Shown here: in pieces, positions 8,787-17,439 of the stretch
Numbering within the stretch: the stretch's first letter is position 1
Layout: each line of letters starts with the position of its first letter
Assembly (NCBI GenBank): GCA_016927315.1
Contig: JAFGMV010000009.1
Location: forward strand, 34,665 to 98,664
Source of the DNA: Anaerolineales bacterium
GTDB lineage: Bacteria; Chloroflexota; Anaerolineae; Anaerolineales; Villigracilaceae
DNA: 64,000 nt
Direction of reading: 5' to 3'
Program-made: the position numbers and the translations under genes
The notes under the pieces: model-generated
Databases searched by the model: none
What the model saw: only the letters and a program-made list of their open reading frames with translations
What the model was told of the DNA's origin: nothing

Positions 8787-9541
8787 GGGAGCTCCTTACT
8801 GATCCGGGTGAAACAACGCCTGGACAGGATCTCGGCAGTCTCGCGGCGGTATTCCGCACTAGCCCACTGGTCGCCGGATTCCTGGGCGGCGTTCCTGGCC
8901 GCCTGTGCGTACCCGCCGGGCTCCCTGCCATCCATGGCCAGCGATGGCGAGGCGCCCCAGCCGCCCAGTACCAACCGGGTCCGTTTCGAAGACCACAGGG
9001 TCATGGCGGCGCACAGGATGGGTTTGTCCATCGGCGTCCGGGCCACTTGCCGGTACGCAAAGGCGGCGTTCAGGGGAATGGTAACCGTAGTGATCAATTT
9101 CCCGGCCAGGGCCTCCTGCCGCAGGGGCAGGATGTTCCCCAGGCCGGCCGTTTCTTCGCCGGGCTGCAGACTGACCTGTGCATCCAGGGCCAGCATGGCT
9201 GCCGCAAAGGGGGAACGCCCGTCACAGGCCGCCAGCGCGCCAGCGACAGTAGCGGCGTTGCGGATGTTCAGGGGGGCTTCCAGCTTCAGCGCCTGTTTCA
9301 GGTCTGTGGGGCAGTGTTCTGATTCGAGCAGCGCCTGCAGGGTCACTGCTGCGCCGATCTCCAGGTTGTTCCCAACCTTGTGGATCTTGTTGAGCCCTAA
9401 CGCCTGCAGGTCGACAACCGCGGCCGGCCGGGCGCCCGGCTGTGAAAGCTGGATGCCGCCGCCCAAGGGGACGACGCCCGGTTCAGCGATCAGGGTGAGC
9501 GCTTCTTCGATTGTTTTTGGTCTATGGTACTCGCGGATCAT
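8783..9541 (-). CDS. FAD-binding subunit of the molybdenum hydroxylase
   Basis: This 252-residue protein matches the CoxM/XdhB-type FAD subunit. The N-terminal PCMH part contains PLGGGIQLSQP, and RNAATVAGALAACDGRSPFAAAML is the equivalent of the family's flavin-contacting motif. The CO-dehydrogenase flavoprotein C-terminal domain follows (about 150-250). It is shorter than the usual 270-300 residues. It is the first gene of the operon FAD subunit - fused subunit - deaminase and overlaps the next gene by 4 nt. It would pass electrons from the Fe-S cluster to an acceptor. Confidence 0.87.
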   Translation of the reverse strand: MIREYHRPKTIEEALTLIAEPGVVPLGGGIQLSQPGARPAAVVDLQALGLNKIHKVGNNLEIGAAVTLQALLESEHCPTDLKQALKLEAPLNIRNAATVAGALAACDGRSPFAAAMLALDAQVSLQPGEETAGLGNILPLRQEALAGKLITTVTIPLNAAFAYRQVARTPMDKPILCAAMTLWSSKRTRLVLGGWGASPSLAMDGREPGGYAQAARNAAQESGDQWASAEYRRETAEILSRRCFTRISKELP

Positions 9542-9886
9542 GGTTGCTCCGTGGGAAGGTTAAATAGGGGACAGAAAATCAGATGTAGACAGGGTCAGGG
9601 CGCGCCTTGACCCTACTCCCATTATACAGGAAGCCGGACGGTTTGCCACAATTGTTAGACATATCTTGCGACATACCACCAGCGTCATCCTGCAGGTTGG
9701 GGCTGTTGAGGGACTCTTGACCCGGTACCCGTTCTCGATATCCCGGTTCCGAAAGTTTGATAGGGAATGATCGTTTTTGATCGTCAGCCTGGTTTATTGT
9801 ACTTACCGGTGTCCGCAGGGCGGTGAGACTCCCCAGGCCTGTTTTCAGTTTTACTGTGAGTATCCCGGTGAGGGTCTCCCAGGCAG

Positions 9887-9927
9887 AATATCAGCCCGAC
9901 AAATTCGGAATTTAGCGGGCTGATATT
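9887..9927. repeat. Perfect 12-bp inverted repeat
   Basis: AATATCAGCCCG (9887-9898) and CGGGCTGATATT (9916-9927) are exact reverse complements around a 17-nt loop. The GGCTGATATTT core appears again at about 10050. No T-run of terminator type follows on either strand. Confidence 0.65.
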
Positions 9928-10020
9928 TAAAATAGATCGCCCATCTACGCACCATCTATGGGCGACTCATTCACCCTGGATGGGCGACAAATGGAGCATG
10001 GATCGGTTACTTAGGGTGAA

Positions 10021-10035
10021 TATACCGGCGGTATA
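10021..10035. repeat. Short palindrome TATACCG-g-CGGTATA
   Basis: Seven-base arms flank one central base inside the repeat array. It might be a protein-binding site or only part of the array. Confidence 0.4.
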
Positions 10036-10217
10036 TTTCAAATGTATAAGGCTGATATTTCTCTTGCGTCCCCGCTCAGGAGCGGGCGCATAATAGTCAG
10101 CTTATGTTCCGGGGCTGGAGCGTGAGAACCAGAGGAATTTCTACACCCGGCCTTCGCTTCACTGCGGTTCTCCCTCTCCGGACTCAAGATGGGTTGGGTG
10201 AATGTTATTCTGATTTC

Positions 10218-10709
10218 TTAATCCGGATAGACCTTCCAGCCCAGGGCCTCCAGTTTGGCCGCGTCGGTATCCAGCAGTTCCTGGGGGACGTCAATCAACA
10301 GGGTGTTGGCCTCCGCCAGCAGTGTTCCTGCCTCATCGTAGATGCCGGCCCAACCCCTGGCCATCTGGCGCTTGCTTTCCCCCGCTTTGCCGATGATCTT
10401 CAGGGGCTTCCCGGTCGGGATGTTCTTGCGGAACTTGACTTCCAGCTTACCGGTAAACATGAAACGCGGCGCAGAGGGGTCCCCCATGTGGGCCCGCCCG
10501 CTGATCTCATCCAGTATGGTGGCGGCGATGCCCCCGTGCAGGACGCCGGGATAGCCCTGGAAATGGTCTGGGGCGGTGTAGGTTGTTTCGATCACACCGG
10601 GCGCGGTCTGGTAGATCTCCAACTTCAGGCCGGCCGGGTTTTCCAGCCCGCAGACGAAGCACATGCGCGAATTGGGTTGTTTGATCTTGTTCTCATTGTG
10701 AACGGCCAT
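10218..10709 (-). CDS. PaaI-type hotdog-fold thioesterase family protein
   Basis: This 163-residue protein contains the 4HBT/PaaI signature HFQGYPGVLHGGIAATILDE, where the HGG and following acidic residue line the acyl-CoA thioester site. It starts with CFVCGLENPAGL, a short N-terminal motif typical of small PaaI-like proteins in this phylum. Reaction: hydrolysis of an acyl-CoA or similar thioester; substrate unknown. It lies 20 bp after the VWA gene and is probably the last gene of the long minus-strand unit. It has no obvious link to that unit's function. Confidence 0.8.
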   Translation of the reverse strand: MAVHNENKIKQPNSRMCFVCGLENPAGLKLEIYQTAPGVIETTYTAPDHFQGYPGVLHGGIAATILDEISGRAHMGDPSAPRFMFTGKLEVKFRKNIPTGKPLKIIGKAGESKRQMARGWAGIYDEAGTLLAEANTLLIDVPQELLDTDAAKLEALGWKVYPD

Positions 10710-10729
10710 GGTTCAAAAATCCCTTTCAA

Positions 10730-13621
10730 TCATTCCTTTTTTCTGTCCCTGAGCGCCTTTTTGCGTTCCAACAGGGAGGCGGTCGTGGAGCGCGGCGTAT
10801 CCTTCTCCGGGGGTGATTTTACCCCTATTCCCGTGGATGCGGGCGGGGCTTCGGGTTTTTCCCCGGCCTCCGGAGAGGCATCCCGGGGGATTGCTTCTGG
10901 CGGGCAGGTACCGGCCGGTTCCCGGCTGCGGGCGCGGTCGCGGGCTTCCCGCAGTGATTTCAGGCGTTCGTCCGCGGCAGCGGCCGGCGCTGCGAGCGAA
11001 GTATCGAACAGGGAGAGAAGCCGGCGGACAGCGCTTCGCAGGTCCTGGCGGGTGATCATCAGGCGGCGCACGGCTGCGTCGATGGGCAGCAGCAGGATGG
11101 CCAGCAGCACCAGCCAGGGCCAGGCCGGCCGCCGGGCGCGCACGGATTCCAGGTCATGCGTGAATACCCCGGCAGGGTTTTCGGGGGCTGCGCTGCCGTT
11201 TGTGAGCGCCGCCAGCCTGAGAAGGAAGTCCGGGTCCGATTCGATGTACAGGTATTCCGGTGAATAGGAAAGCGCCCAGCCCGTCGTCCTGGAGAAGGAT
11301 GCGCCTGGCTGTGAACTGCCGCTGATGTGCAGCAGGTAAATCCCCTCTTCCCGGGGATTGAAGAAGCCTTCATAACGGCCGGGGGCTATCTGGTGCAGGG
11401 AGACCGTTTGTGCCGTTGCCTGCGGCCCGACGATCTTGACATCGACCTGGTAGTCGTTCAGGAATTCTCCCGAAAGACTGCGCGTATCCAGCGTGAGGCG
11501 GGCTTTTTCACCTTCCAGGCGGATGTCTGTTTCCAGGGCAATGTCTGGGGCGGGGTTGAGTGTGTAGCGGACCGCCTGCACCCAGAAGCGGGCATACACT
11601 TCCGAGCGCACCCAGTCTTTCCCCCAGCGCCCGCTGGCATCCGAGGTGAAGGCCACCGAACGTCCCAGGCCATACTGCCAGGCGGCCAGGATCGGGTCTC
11701 CTTCCTCCGATTGGAGAATGACCCGGGCCAGGTCCTTGGGTGAGGAAGCCACATAGCCATGCAGCCGGGGCAGGCTTTCGATACCATCCAGGATCGGGGA
11801 GGGGTTGGCCAAGGTGGGGAAGAATGGTTTTTCAACGAGATATGCCCGCGCAGCCAGGGTGGTCTCTTCGGTGAAGATGCTGGGGATACTGCCGGCGTCA
11901 GTGGTGAAATGGTAGCGGCCGCCTCCGATCGCAGCCAGGTCTTCCAGGAAGGGTGCGGCGTCCCGGCCGATCCCGACGGTGGACAGGGTGATCCCGTGCC
12001 TGGTGTGCAGCCGTTCGACAAGTTCCGGGATACCGCTGGGGTCGGCGCCGCCGTCCGTCAGCAGAATGACATGCTTCACCCTGGCGGGTTCATCCGGCAG
12101 GACCCTGGCCATGGCCTGCAGGCCGGCCAGAATATCGGTACCGCCGCCTGTGCCGATGCCGCCGATCGCGCCGGTGATCTCCTGCGGGTTGGACAGGTCT
12201 GTCATGGGGACCACCCAACTGGCCGCGTCGTCGAAGGTGATCACCCCGACCCGGTCGGTGGGGAAGAGCAGTTCAATCGAACGGGCGGCTGCTTCCTTGG
12301 CCAATTCCAGTTTGGTATCCCCGCTGCTGGAGGTGGACATACTCCCCGAGCGGTCGATGATGAAGACCAATGCCAGGGTCGGGTGACGCTGCTGGTCCTT
12401 GACCTGCATCTGGACTGGCAGCATCTCTTCGAGCGGGGTGTCGTAGTACCCGCCCACTCCGAAGCTGTTCGGTCCGCCGACAGCCAGCAAGCCGCCGCCC
12501 AGGTCATGGACGTAACTCTGCAGATTCGACATTTGCCGGCTGTCAAGTGTCCGGGCGGGCACGTTCACCAGGAGGATGGCGTTGTATTGGGCCAGGGTGG
12601 GCAGGTCGGAGGTCAGGCGGGCAGGGGTGACCCACTCAACGGTGTACCCAGCGTCTCCCAGTACCTGCACCAGGGCTGTGTGTTCGTCCGGGCGCAGGTC
12701 GCCGCCGGGCAGTGTTTCCCCGGGGAGCGGGGCAACCACCAGCACCCGCGGCGGGCCGTCAACCTGCGAGAAAGCGTCCAGCCGGTTGTTCTGGTAGTAT
12801 ACATCCTTCTCGGGGACGATCTGCACCTGGTAGCTGACAAACCCGGGGGCTTCGGCAGTAAGCGGCAGACTGAAGGTTTGCGTCCCGCGGTTCAGGTCAT
12901 GGATCTGCTGGTACAGGATTCGGTTGTCGGACAGGATGCGCAAGGCTGCCCGGGTGGGCTGGCCGGCCTGGAGGCTGACATTGAGGTCAAATTGCTCACC
13001 CGGGATAAGGTGGTCGGGCGCTTCCACGGCGGTAACCAGGGTTTCGTTGTCGGTCTGGATCACAAACGGTGAAACAACGATCTGCACCCCCGCCGATTGG
13101 GCAAGACGGGCGGCTTCCAGGGCATCGCCGCTGGTCTGACGGCCGTCCGACAGAATGACCATGCGGCCGGCAGAGTCGGACGGGAAGAGTGCCATACCCA
13201 GGGTGATCGCTTCGGCCAGGTCGGTCTGGCTGGTGACAGGGATTGAACTGATCGCATCCAGCCGGTCTCCGCTGAGCATCGGGCGCTCGATCAGCGCATC
13301 TGCACCGAAGAGGATGACAGCCGCCCGGTCGTTCGGGCCAATATTCCCCAGGGCCGATTCGACAAAGTCGATCTCCTGCTGGATGGCCTGCGGGGGCATT
13401 GAATCGGAGACGTCTACCAGGAATACCACGGCCAGGTCATCCCCGCGGCGGACGATTTCCAACCCGGCCAGGGACAGGACCAGCGCGCTTAACAGGACCA
13501 GCCGGATGGACAGCGAGACCAGGTCGCGGCGGCGGCTTGTTTTAGAAACCGGCCACCCGATCCAGGCAGACAGGGGCAGCAGCAGGCCCAACAGGAGCCA
13601 ATAGGGATGCGTGAAGATCAC
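10730..13621 (-). CDS. Large membrane protein with two VWA domains and a glutamine-amidotransferase-like segment
   Basis: The start is GTG 13621, overlapping the upstream stop as GTGA (963 aa). Two N-terminal membrane segments (about 4-24 and 38-56) are followed by a first VWA domain with MIDAS DVSDS (D70, S72, S74). A GATase-like region follows (about 290-400: LLVNVPARTLD, GGGLLAVGGPNSFG). The second VWA domain carries DRSGSMS (D423, S425, S427). A last membrane segment sits near 850, before an acidic/Pro-rich tail. The layout matches membrane VWA proteins that accompany MoxR ATPases. It probably assembles or checks a surface complex with metal ions; its partners are the adjacent gene products. 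Confidence 0.85.
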   Translation of the reverse strand: MIFTHPYWLLLGLLLPLSAWIGWPVSKTSRRRDLVSLSIRLVLLSALVLSLAGLEIVRRGDDLAVVFLVDVSDSMPPQAIQQEIDFVESALGNIGPNDRAAVILFGADALIERPMLSGDRLDAISSIPVTSQTDLAEAITLGMALFPSDSAGRMVILSDGRQTSGDALEAARLAQSAGVQIVVSPFVIQTDNETLVTAVEAPDHLIPGEQFDLNVSLQAGQPTRAALRILSDNRILYQQIHDLNRGTQTFSLPLTAEAPGFVSYQVQIVPEKDVYYQNNRLDAFSQVDGPPRVLVVAPLPGETLPGGDLRPDEHTALVQVLGDAGYTVEWVTPARLTSDLPTLAQYNAILLVNVPARTLDSRQMSNLQSYVHDLGGGLLAVGGPNSFGVGGYYDTPLEEMLPVQMQVKDQQRHPTLALVFIIDRSGSMSTSSSGDTKLELAKEAAARSIELLFPTDRVGVITFDDAASWVVPMTDLSNPQEITGAIGGIGTGGGTDILAGLQAMARVLPDEPARVKHVILLTDGGADPSGIPELVERLHTRHGITLSTVGIGRDAAPFLEDLAAIGGGRYHFTTDAGSIPSIFTEETTLAARAYLVEKPFFPTLANPSPILDGIESLPRLHGYVASSPKDLARVILQSEEGDPILAAWQYGLGRSVAFTSDASGRWGKDWVRSEVYARFWVQAVRYTLNPAPDIALETDIRLEGEKARLTLDTRSLSGEFLNDYQVDVKIVGPQATAQTVSLHQIAPGRYEGFFNPREEGIYLLHISGSSQPGASFSRTTGWALSYSPEYLYIESDPDFLLRLAALTNGSAAPENPAGVFTHDLESVRARRPAWPWLVLLAILLLPIDAAVRRLMITRQDLRSAVRRLLSLFDTSLAAPAAAADERLKSLREARDRARSREPAGTCPPEAIPRDASPEAGEKPEAPPASTGIGVKSPPEKDTPRSTTASLLERKKALRDRKKE

Positions 13622-15549
13622 CGGCGCTGCTCCTGTCTAGGCCGGTTGGACGACGGCCGGGCGCCAGTGGGGAAGAGGGTACGGATGCCGGGCAGGCTGC
13701 GGCGGTGGTAGACCTGCCACTCGATCACCAGCAGCGCCAGCGCCAGTGCAGCCAGCCAGCGCCACAGTTCCCGCTGCCCGATCTGCCCGGAGGGGGGCGC
13801 GCTGACAGACTGGGTCCCGAGCTGCAGGTTCTGCCGCGGGCGGATATCCGATTCGCCCGCGTCGAACAGGTTGACGGCAAAGTATTGGGAATGGTGGCTG
13901 TCCCCGCGGATGAAGTTGACAGCGTAATAGCCGCTCTCGCCGGTCTGGGTGAATGTCAGGCTGGCGGACTGCGGGCGGTGGTCGTATACCTGGCCGGAGG
14001 GGGATGCGATCACGACCCGTTCTGCATCGGCAGGCAGGGAGATGGTCAGGCTTTCCCCCGGGTTGATGGAGCGGGAGGCGTCGAAGGCTCCGGGAGGGCT
14101 GAGGTAATCGATCAGGTTCGAGAACAGGATCGGGAAAGCCACCTGCAGGGGCAGGTCGCTGTCGTGCAGGTCGAAGGTAAGGGCTGCCACCCGCCGGTCT
14201 TGGGCCTGGCCGGCGAACACCAGGGGCCAGGTGTCTGCCTCGATCAGGATTTCGGCCCATTCGGGCGGCTGGCAGGTGCGCGCCTGCAGTATATGGACGC
14301 TGCTCCAATCGAGGTAGCGGGTCAGGGAGTGAGTATTGACCTGGATGTCCGTAAGTTCCCGGAAGGGTGCGCCTACATTGAAAAAGGCATTGCTGCCGGG
14401 GTTGATGAACAGGAGATGTCCGTCCGGCAGCGGGTCGGGGAGGACCCCATCCAGGATGTAAAGATCGAAAGGATCGGTCGGGATCTGCAGGGCGCCGTTC
14501 TCATCTGGCAGCGCCCGGTATGGACGCAGGTTGGGCAGGGAGGCCAGCAGTTGTTCCAGGAACAGGTTTCCTTCACTCACCAGCAGCACCCGTCGTTCGC
14601 TGGCAGCCTGGTAAATGGCGTGGGCGGTGTTGTCCAGCAGGAGATCGTCGAGGGGGGTGGTCGGGTTGGGGCTGGAGATCTCTGCGCGATAGATGCCGGG
14701 CTGGTCGGGCAGGTCATCCAGGGTCAGGCCGTGTCTTTCGCCGGGAGGGATCTCCACCTGGCTGGCCGTCAGCAGGATATTTTCCAGGTAGATGGACAGC
14801 AGTACCGCGGCTGCCTGGTCGCTGTAGTTACTGGCCTCGACAAACAGCTGTGGTCCGTCCATTGAAAGCCGCAGGGCAAAGGCGCTGATCGCCAGGTTGC
14901 GGCGGCTGCTGCCGACCGGCAGGTAACGCACCTCCCCGGGCAGCGCCGGCAGGATACTGCCGGAAACACCACCGTCAGAGACGATCACGGTGGTGGTCTC
15001 TTCGATGTTCTGGTTGGCGCCGGCCGCCAGCGCCAGCGCGGCCTGCCAGTCGGCTGGTCCCTGGGATGGATAAGCTTTGTTCAGGGCGCTGTGCAGCCGT
15101 GGCTTGTCACCCTGTGCAGCGACCAGTGTGTGCGGCCTCCCAGTGACCAGGATCAGGGTCATGGCGGAACCGGGAGACAGGTCATCGATCAGGCTGTGCA
15201 CCGCCTGCCGGGCGCTGTCGAAACGGGTCGGGTTCCCGTCCCTGGCGTTCATGGAGGCCGAAGCATCCAGCAGGACGATCACCGATCCGGAGGCGACCGT
15301 ACGGGTCTGTACTGCCGGGCGGGCAAAGGAAAACACCAGGGCGGCCAGGACCAGCAGCTGCAGGATCATCAGCAGGTTGCGCTTCAGCTTCTGCCAGGGA
15401 GTATTGGCCTGCCGGTCGCGCAGCAGCTGGCTCCACAGCATGGTGGACGAGACCTGCACCTGCCGGCGGCGCAGCTTGAGCATGTACAGCAGCAGGATCG
15501 GGATGGCCAGCGCCAGCAGTCCCAGGCCGGCGGGCAGGAGAAATTTCAT
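13618..15549 (-). CDS. BatA-like VWA domain membrane protein
   Basis: I place the start at ATG 15549 (643 aa), where ATGA overlaps the DUF58 stop and the sequence MKFLLPAGLGLLALAIPILLLY begins as a BatA N-terminal membrane segment. A second membrane segment (about 60-77) precedes a VWA domain with MIDAS DASASMN. The long middle region contains GATase-like sequence, and a terminal membrane helix (LAALALALLVIEWQVY) comes before a basic tail. Upstream in-frame sequence is only a shadow of the DUF58 gene. It works in the MoxR/DUF58/VWA module. Confidence 0.83.
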   Translation of the reverse strand: MKFLLPAGLGLLALAIPILLLYMLKLRRRQVQVSSTMLWSQLLRDRQANTPWQKLKRNLLMILQLLVLAALVFSFARPAVQTRTVASGSVIVLLDASASMNARDGNPTRFDSARQAVHSLIDDLSPGSAMTLILVTGRPHTLVAAQGDKPRLHSALNKAYPSQGPADWQAALALAAGANQNIEETTTVIVSDGGVSGSILPALPGEVRYLPVGSSRRNLAISAFALRLSMDGPQLFVEASNYSDQAAAVLLSIYLENILLTASQVEIPPGERHGLTLDDLPDQPGIYRAEISSPNPTTPLDDLLLDNTAHAIYQAASERRVLLVSEGNLFLEQLLASLPNLRPYRALPDENGALQIPTDPFDLYILDGVLPDPLPDGHLLFINPGSNAFFNVGAPFRELTDIQVNTHSLTRYLDWSSVHILQARTCQPPEWAEILIEADTWPLVFAGQAQDRRVAALTFDLHDSDLPLQVAFPILFSNLIDYLSPPGAFDASRSINPGESLTISLPADAERVVIASPSGQVYDHRPQSASLTFTQTGESGYYAVNFIRGDSHHSQYFAVNLFDAGESDIRPRQNLQLGTQSVSAPPSGQIGQRELWRWLAALALALLVIEWQVYHRRSLPGIRTLFPTGARPSSNRPRQEQRR

Positions 15550-16427
15550 TTCACTACCCCATTGCGCCGCATTTCCCGCAGGATCACCTGGTCCCAGGGC
15601 TGGCTGGTGGGCAGCGCGAGCCAGCGGATACCGCGCCGGCGGCAGTCGGACTGGATCTCCCGCATCCACCCATCCACGCGCTGCCGGTACAGGCTGCGCA
15701 GGCCGCCGTCCAGTGAGACATCCTGGGTTTGTTCGTTCTCGATATCGACCAGCTGCAGGTCCCCGGCCAGGGGCGGGTCGAGTTCGTCCGGGGCCAGGAT
15801 GTGCAGCAAGACGACTTCATTGCCGCGGCCCAGCAGGGTTCGCAGTCCGGCCTGGCAGCCTTTGGGGTCCAGCAGGTCAGAGAGCAGGAAGACCAGCCCG
15901 GGGCGGTGCGCCCCCAGGTTGTATTGTTCCAGCGCACTGTTCAGGGCGGTTTCCCCGCCGGGCTGCAGCGTTTCCAGGTACCGGAACAGGCGTGAAAGTG
16001 CGGTCTCCCCGCGGGCTGGCCTGAAGCTGGAGGAGATCGTCCCATCCTGGAGCAGGTATGCCGACAGGGCCTCCCCGCCTGCCAGAGCGATCGAACCCAG
16101 CCCGGCGGCCAGGTGCAGGGCATAAGTGAACTTATGCTCCACCCCTTGGCCCCAGTCCATAGATTGCGAACCGTCGATCAGAAGCACAACCGCCAGGTCC
16201 TCTTCATCTTCCAGCAGCTTGATGAACGGCTTTTCGAGCCGGGCGTAGATGTTCCAGTCCAGGCGGCGCAGGTCATCCCCGGGGGTGTAGTCGCGGTAAT
16301 CGGCGAATTCCACGCTGCTGCCGCGCCGGGATGAACGGCGTTCGCCCTTGAAGGCGCCGGAGCGCACACGGGCTGCCACCAGGTGCAGCTGCCTGAGTTT
16401 TTGCAGTGTGGTTTCGCTGAAGATCAT
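15546..16427 (-). CDS. DUF58 domain protein (VWA-like partner of MoxR)
   Basis: Start ATG 16427 (MIFSETTLQKLRQL) gives 293 residues and lies 13 nt after the moxR stop. The DUF58 core RRGSSVEFADYRDYTPGDDL-type motif, with RLDWNIYARLEKP following, is intact. A VWA-like fold with the metal-binding-like DGSQSMDW follows. No membrane segment is seen, so it is cytosolic, unlike many DUF58 proteins. DUF58 proteins nearly always pair with MoxR ATPases, as here. The ATGA overlap with the next gene suggests coupled translation. Confidence 0.87.
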   Translation of the reverse strand: MIFSETTLQKLRQLHLVAARVRSGAFKGERRSSRRGSSVEFADYRDYTPGDDLRRLDWNIYARLEKPFIKLLEDEEDLAVVLLIDGSQSMDWGQGVEHKFTYALHLAAGLGSIALAGGEALSAYLLQDGTISSSFRPARGETALSRLFRYLETLQPGGETALNSALEQYNLGAHRPGLVFLLSDLLDPKGCQAGLRTLLGRGNEVVLLHILAPDELDPPLAGDLQLVDIENEQTQDVSLDGGLRSLYRQRVDGWMREIQSDCRRRGIRWLALPTSQPWDQVILREMRRNGVVK

Positions 16428-16440
16428 TGCCGCGGTTCGA

Positions 16441-17424
16441 TCAGGATTCTTTGGGGAGGCTTTCGACCAGTTCCAGGATAACCTCGTCGGTGCGGATGCC
16501 CTCGGCCAGGCCATCGAAGTTCAACAGGATGCGGTGGCGCAGGGCAGCCCGGGCGACGGTGTGGATATCTTCGAAGGCCACGTTGTAACGACCGGCCAGC
16601 AGGGCCGTCACCCTGGCGCCCAGCATGAGCGCCTGCCCGCCGCGCGGGGAGGCGCCGTAACGCACATATTGCCGGACCAGGGGGGAGGCCAGTTCACTCA
16701 CTGGGTGTGTGGCCAGCACCAGCCTGGAGATGTATTCATTGACGTGTGAAGCGGCCGGAACGCTGCGAGCCAGTTCACGCATCCTGAGGATATCTGCCCC
16801 GCTGGCAGCTTTCCCGGCTGTTGGGGTCTCTTCGCCTGTGGTGCGGTTCAAGATTTCGGATAGCTCCTGCAGATCGGGCAGCTCCACATTGACCTTGAAG
16901 AAGAAGCGGTCCAGCTGGGCTTCTGGCAGTGGGTAGGTGCCTTCCATTTCGAGCGGGTTCTGGGTGGCCAGGACGAAGAAAGGCTCTTCCAGGGTGTAGG
17001 TCTTCTGGGCGACGGTTACCGAGCCTTCCTGCATCGCTTCCAGCAGGGCCGACTGGGTCTTGGGGGTGGCCCGGTTGATTTCGTCTGCCAGCACCAGGTT
17101 GGCAAAGACCGGTCCGGAGCGGAACCTGAACTGGCGCTTCCCATCTTCTTCTCCCAGGATCTCAGTGCCGACGATATCAGCCGGCATCAGGTCGGGAGTG
17201 AACTGGATGCGGGAGAACTTCAGGTCCAGCGCCTGGCCAAGGGTGCGAATCAGCATGGTCTTGCCCAGTCCCGGCACCCCTTCCAGCAGGACATGGCCGC
17301 CAGCCAGGATACTGGTCAGGACGCGGCGCACTACCCGGGCCTGTCCGACGATCACTTTGCCGACTTCAGCTTCGATGCGGCTGGCGGTTTCCCTGAACTG
17401 CTCTGGGGTCAGTTTTTCAGTCAT
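16441..17424 (-). CDS. MoxR-family AAA+ ATPase
   Basis: Start ATG 17424 follows GGAG at 7 nt; a TTG further upstream (17436) is less likely. The 327-residue protein has Walker A GVPGLGKT, Walker B LADEINRA, and the MoxR signatures TPKTQSALLEAMQEG and ATQNPLEMEGTYPLPEAQLDRF, followed by the C-terminal AAA lid (ASPRGGQAL). MoxR ATPases act as chaperones that activate or insert metals in partner complexes containing VWA proteins. Here the partners are encoded directly downstream. Confidence 0.92.
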   Translation of the reverse strand: MTEKLTPEQFRETASRIEAEVGKVIVGQARVVRRVLTSILAGGHVLLEGVPGLGKTMLIRTLGQALDLKFSRIQFTPDLMPADIVGTEILGEEDGKRQFRFRSGPVFANLVLADEINRATPKTQSALLEAMQEGSVTVAQKTYTLEEPFFVLATQNPLEMEGTYPLPEAQLDRFFFKVNVELPDLQELSEILNRTTGEETPTAGKAASGADILRMRELARSVPAASHVNEYISRLVLATHPVSELASPLVRQYVRYGASPRGGQALMLGARVTALLAGRYNVAFEDIHTVARAALRHRILLNFDGLAEGIRTDEVILELVESLPKES

Positions 17425-17439
17425 GGGTGTCTCCAATCG

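Larger units (their letters stand above)
9870..10067. repeat. Phased ~22-bp degenerate repeat array, copy A
   Basis: Related motifs recur every 22 bp: ATCGCCCAT at 9936, ATGGGCGAC at 9958 and 9980, ATCGGTTAC at 10002, ACCGGCGGTAT at 10024, and ATAAGGCTGATA at 10046. Weaker matches sit at 9914, 9892 and 9870. Neighbouring motifs are often reverse complements (ATCGCCCAT and ATGGGCGA), so transcripts could fold into serial hairpins. Copy B at 29005-29158 has the same order and phase. Confidence 0.65.
9542..10217. other. 676-bp gene-free region carrying phased repeats
   Basis: No convincing ORF is present. It must contain the promoter of the molybdenum hydroxylase operon near its left end. A stem of AGGGTCA/TGACCCT lies near 9590-9615, and GAGCGGG-type hairpin sequence near 10070-10086. 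The middle holds the inverted repeat and phased array listed separately. Confidence 0.6.

Noticed and set aside
9936..10023. Regular 22-bp spacing looked like a CRISPR array
   Set aside because: Units are diverged, have no distinct spacers, are partly reverse complements, and no cas genes occur in the window.
11759..13072. 437-residue plus-strand ORF
   Set aside because: It lies antisense inside the VWA gene; its composition (Gly/Gln/Asp/His-rich) is what the complementary frame of that gene gives.
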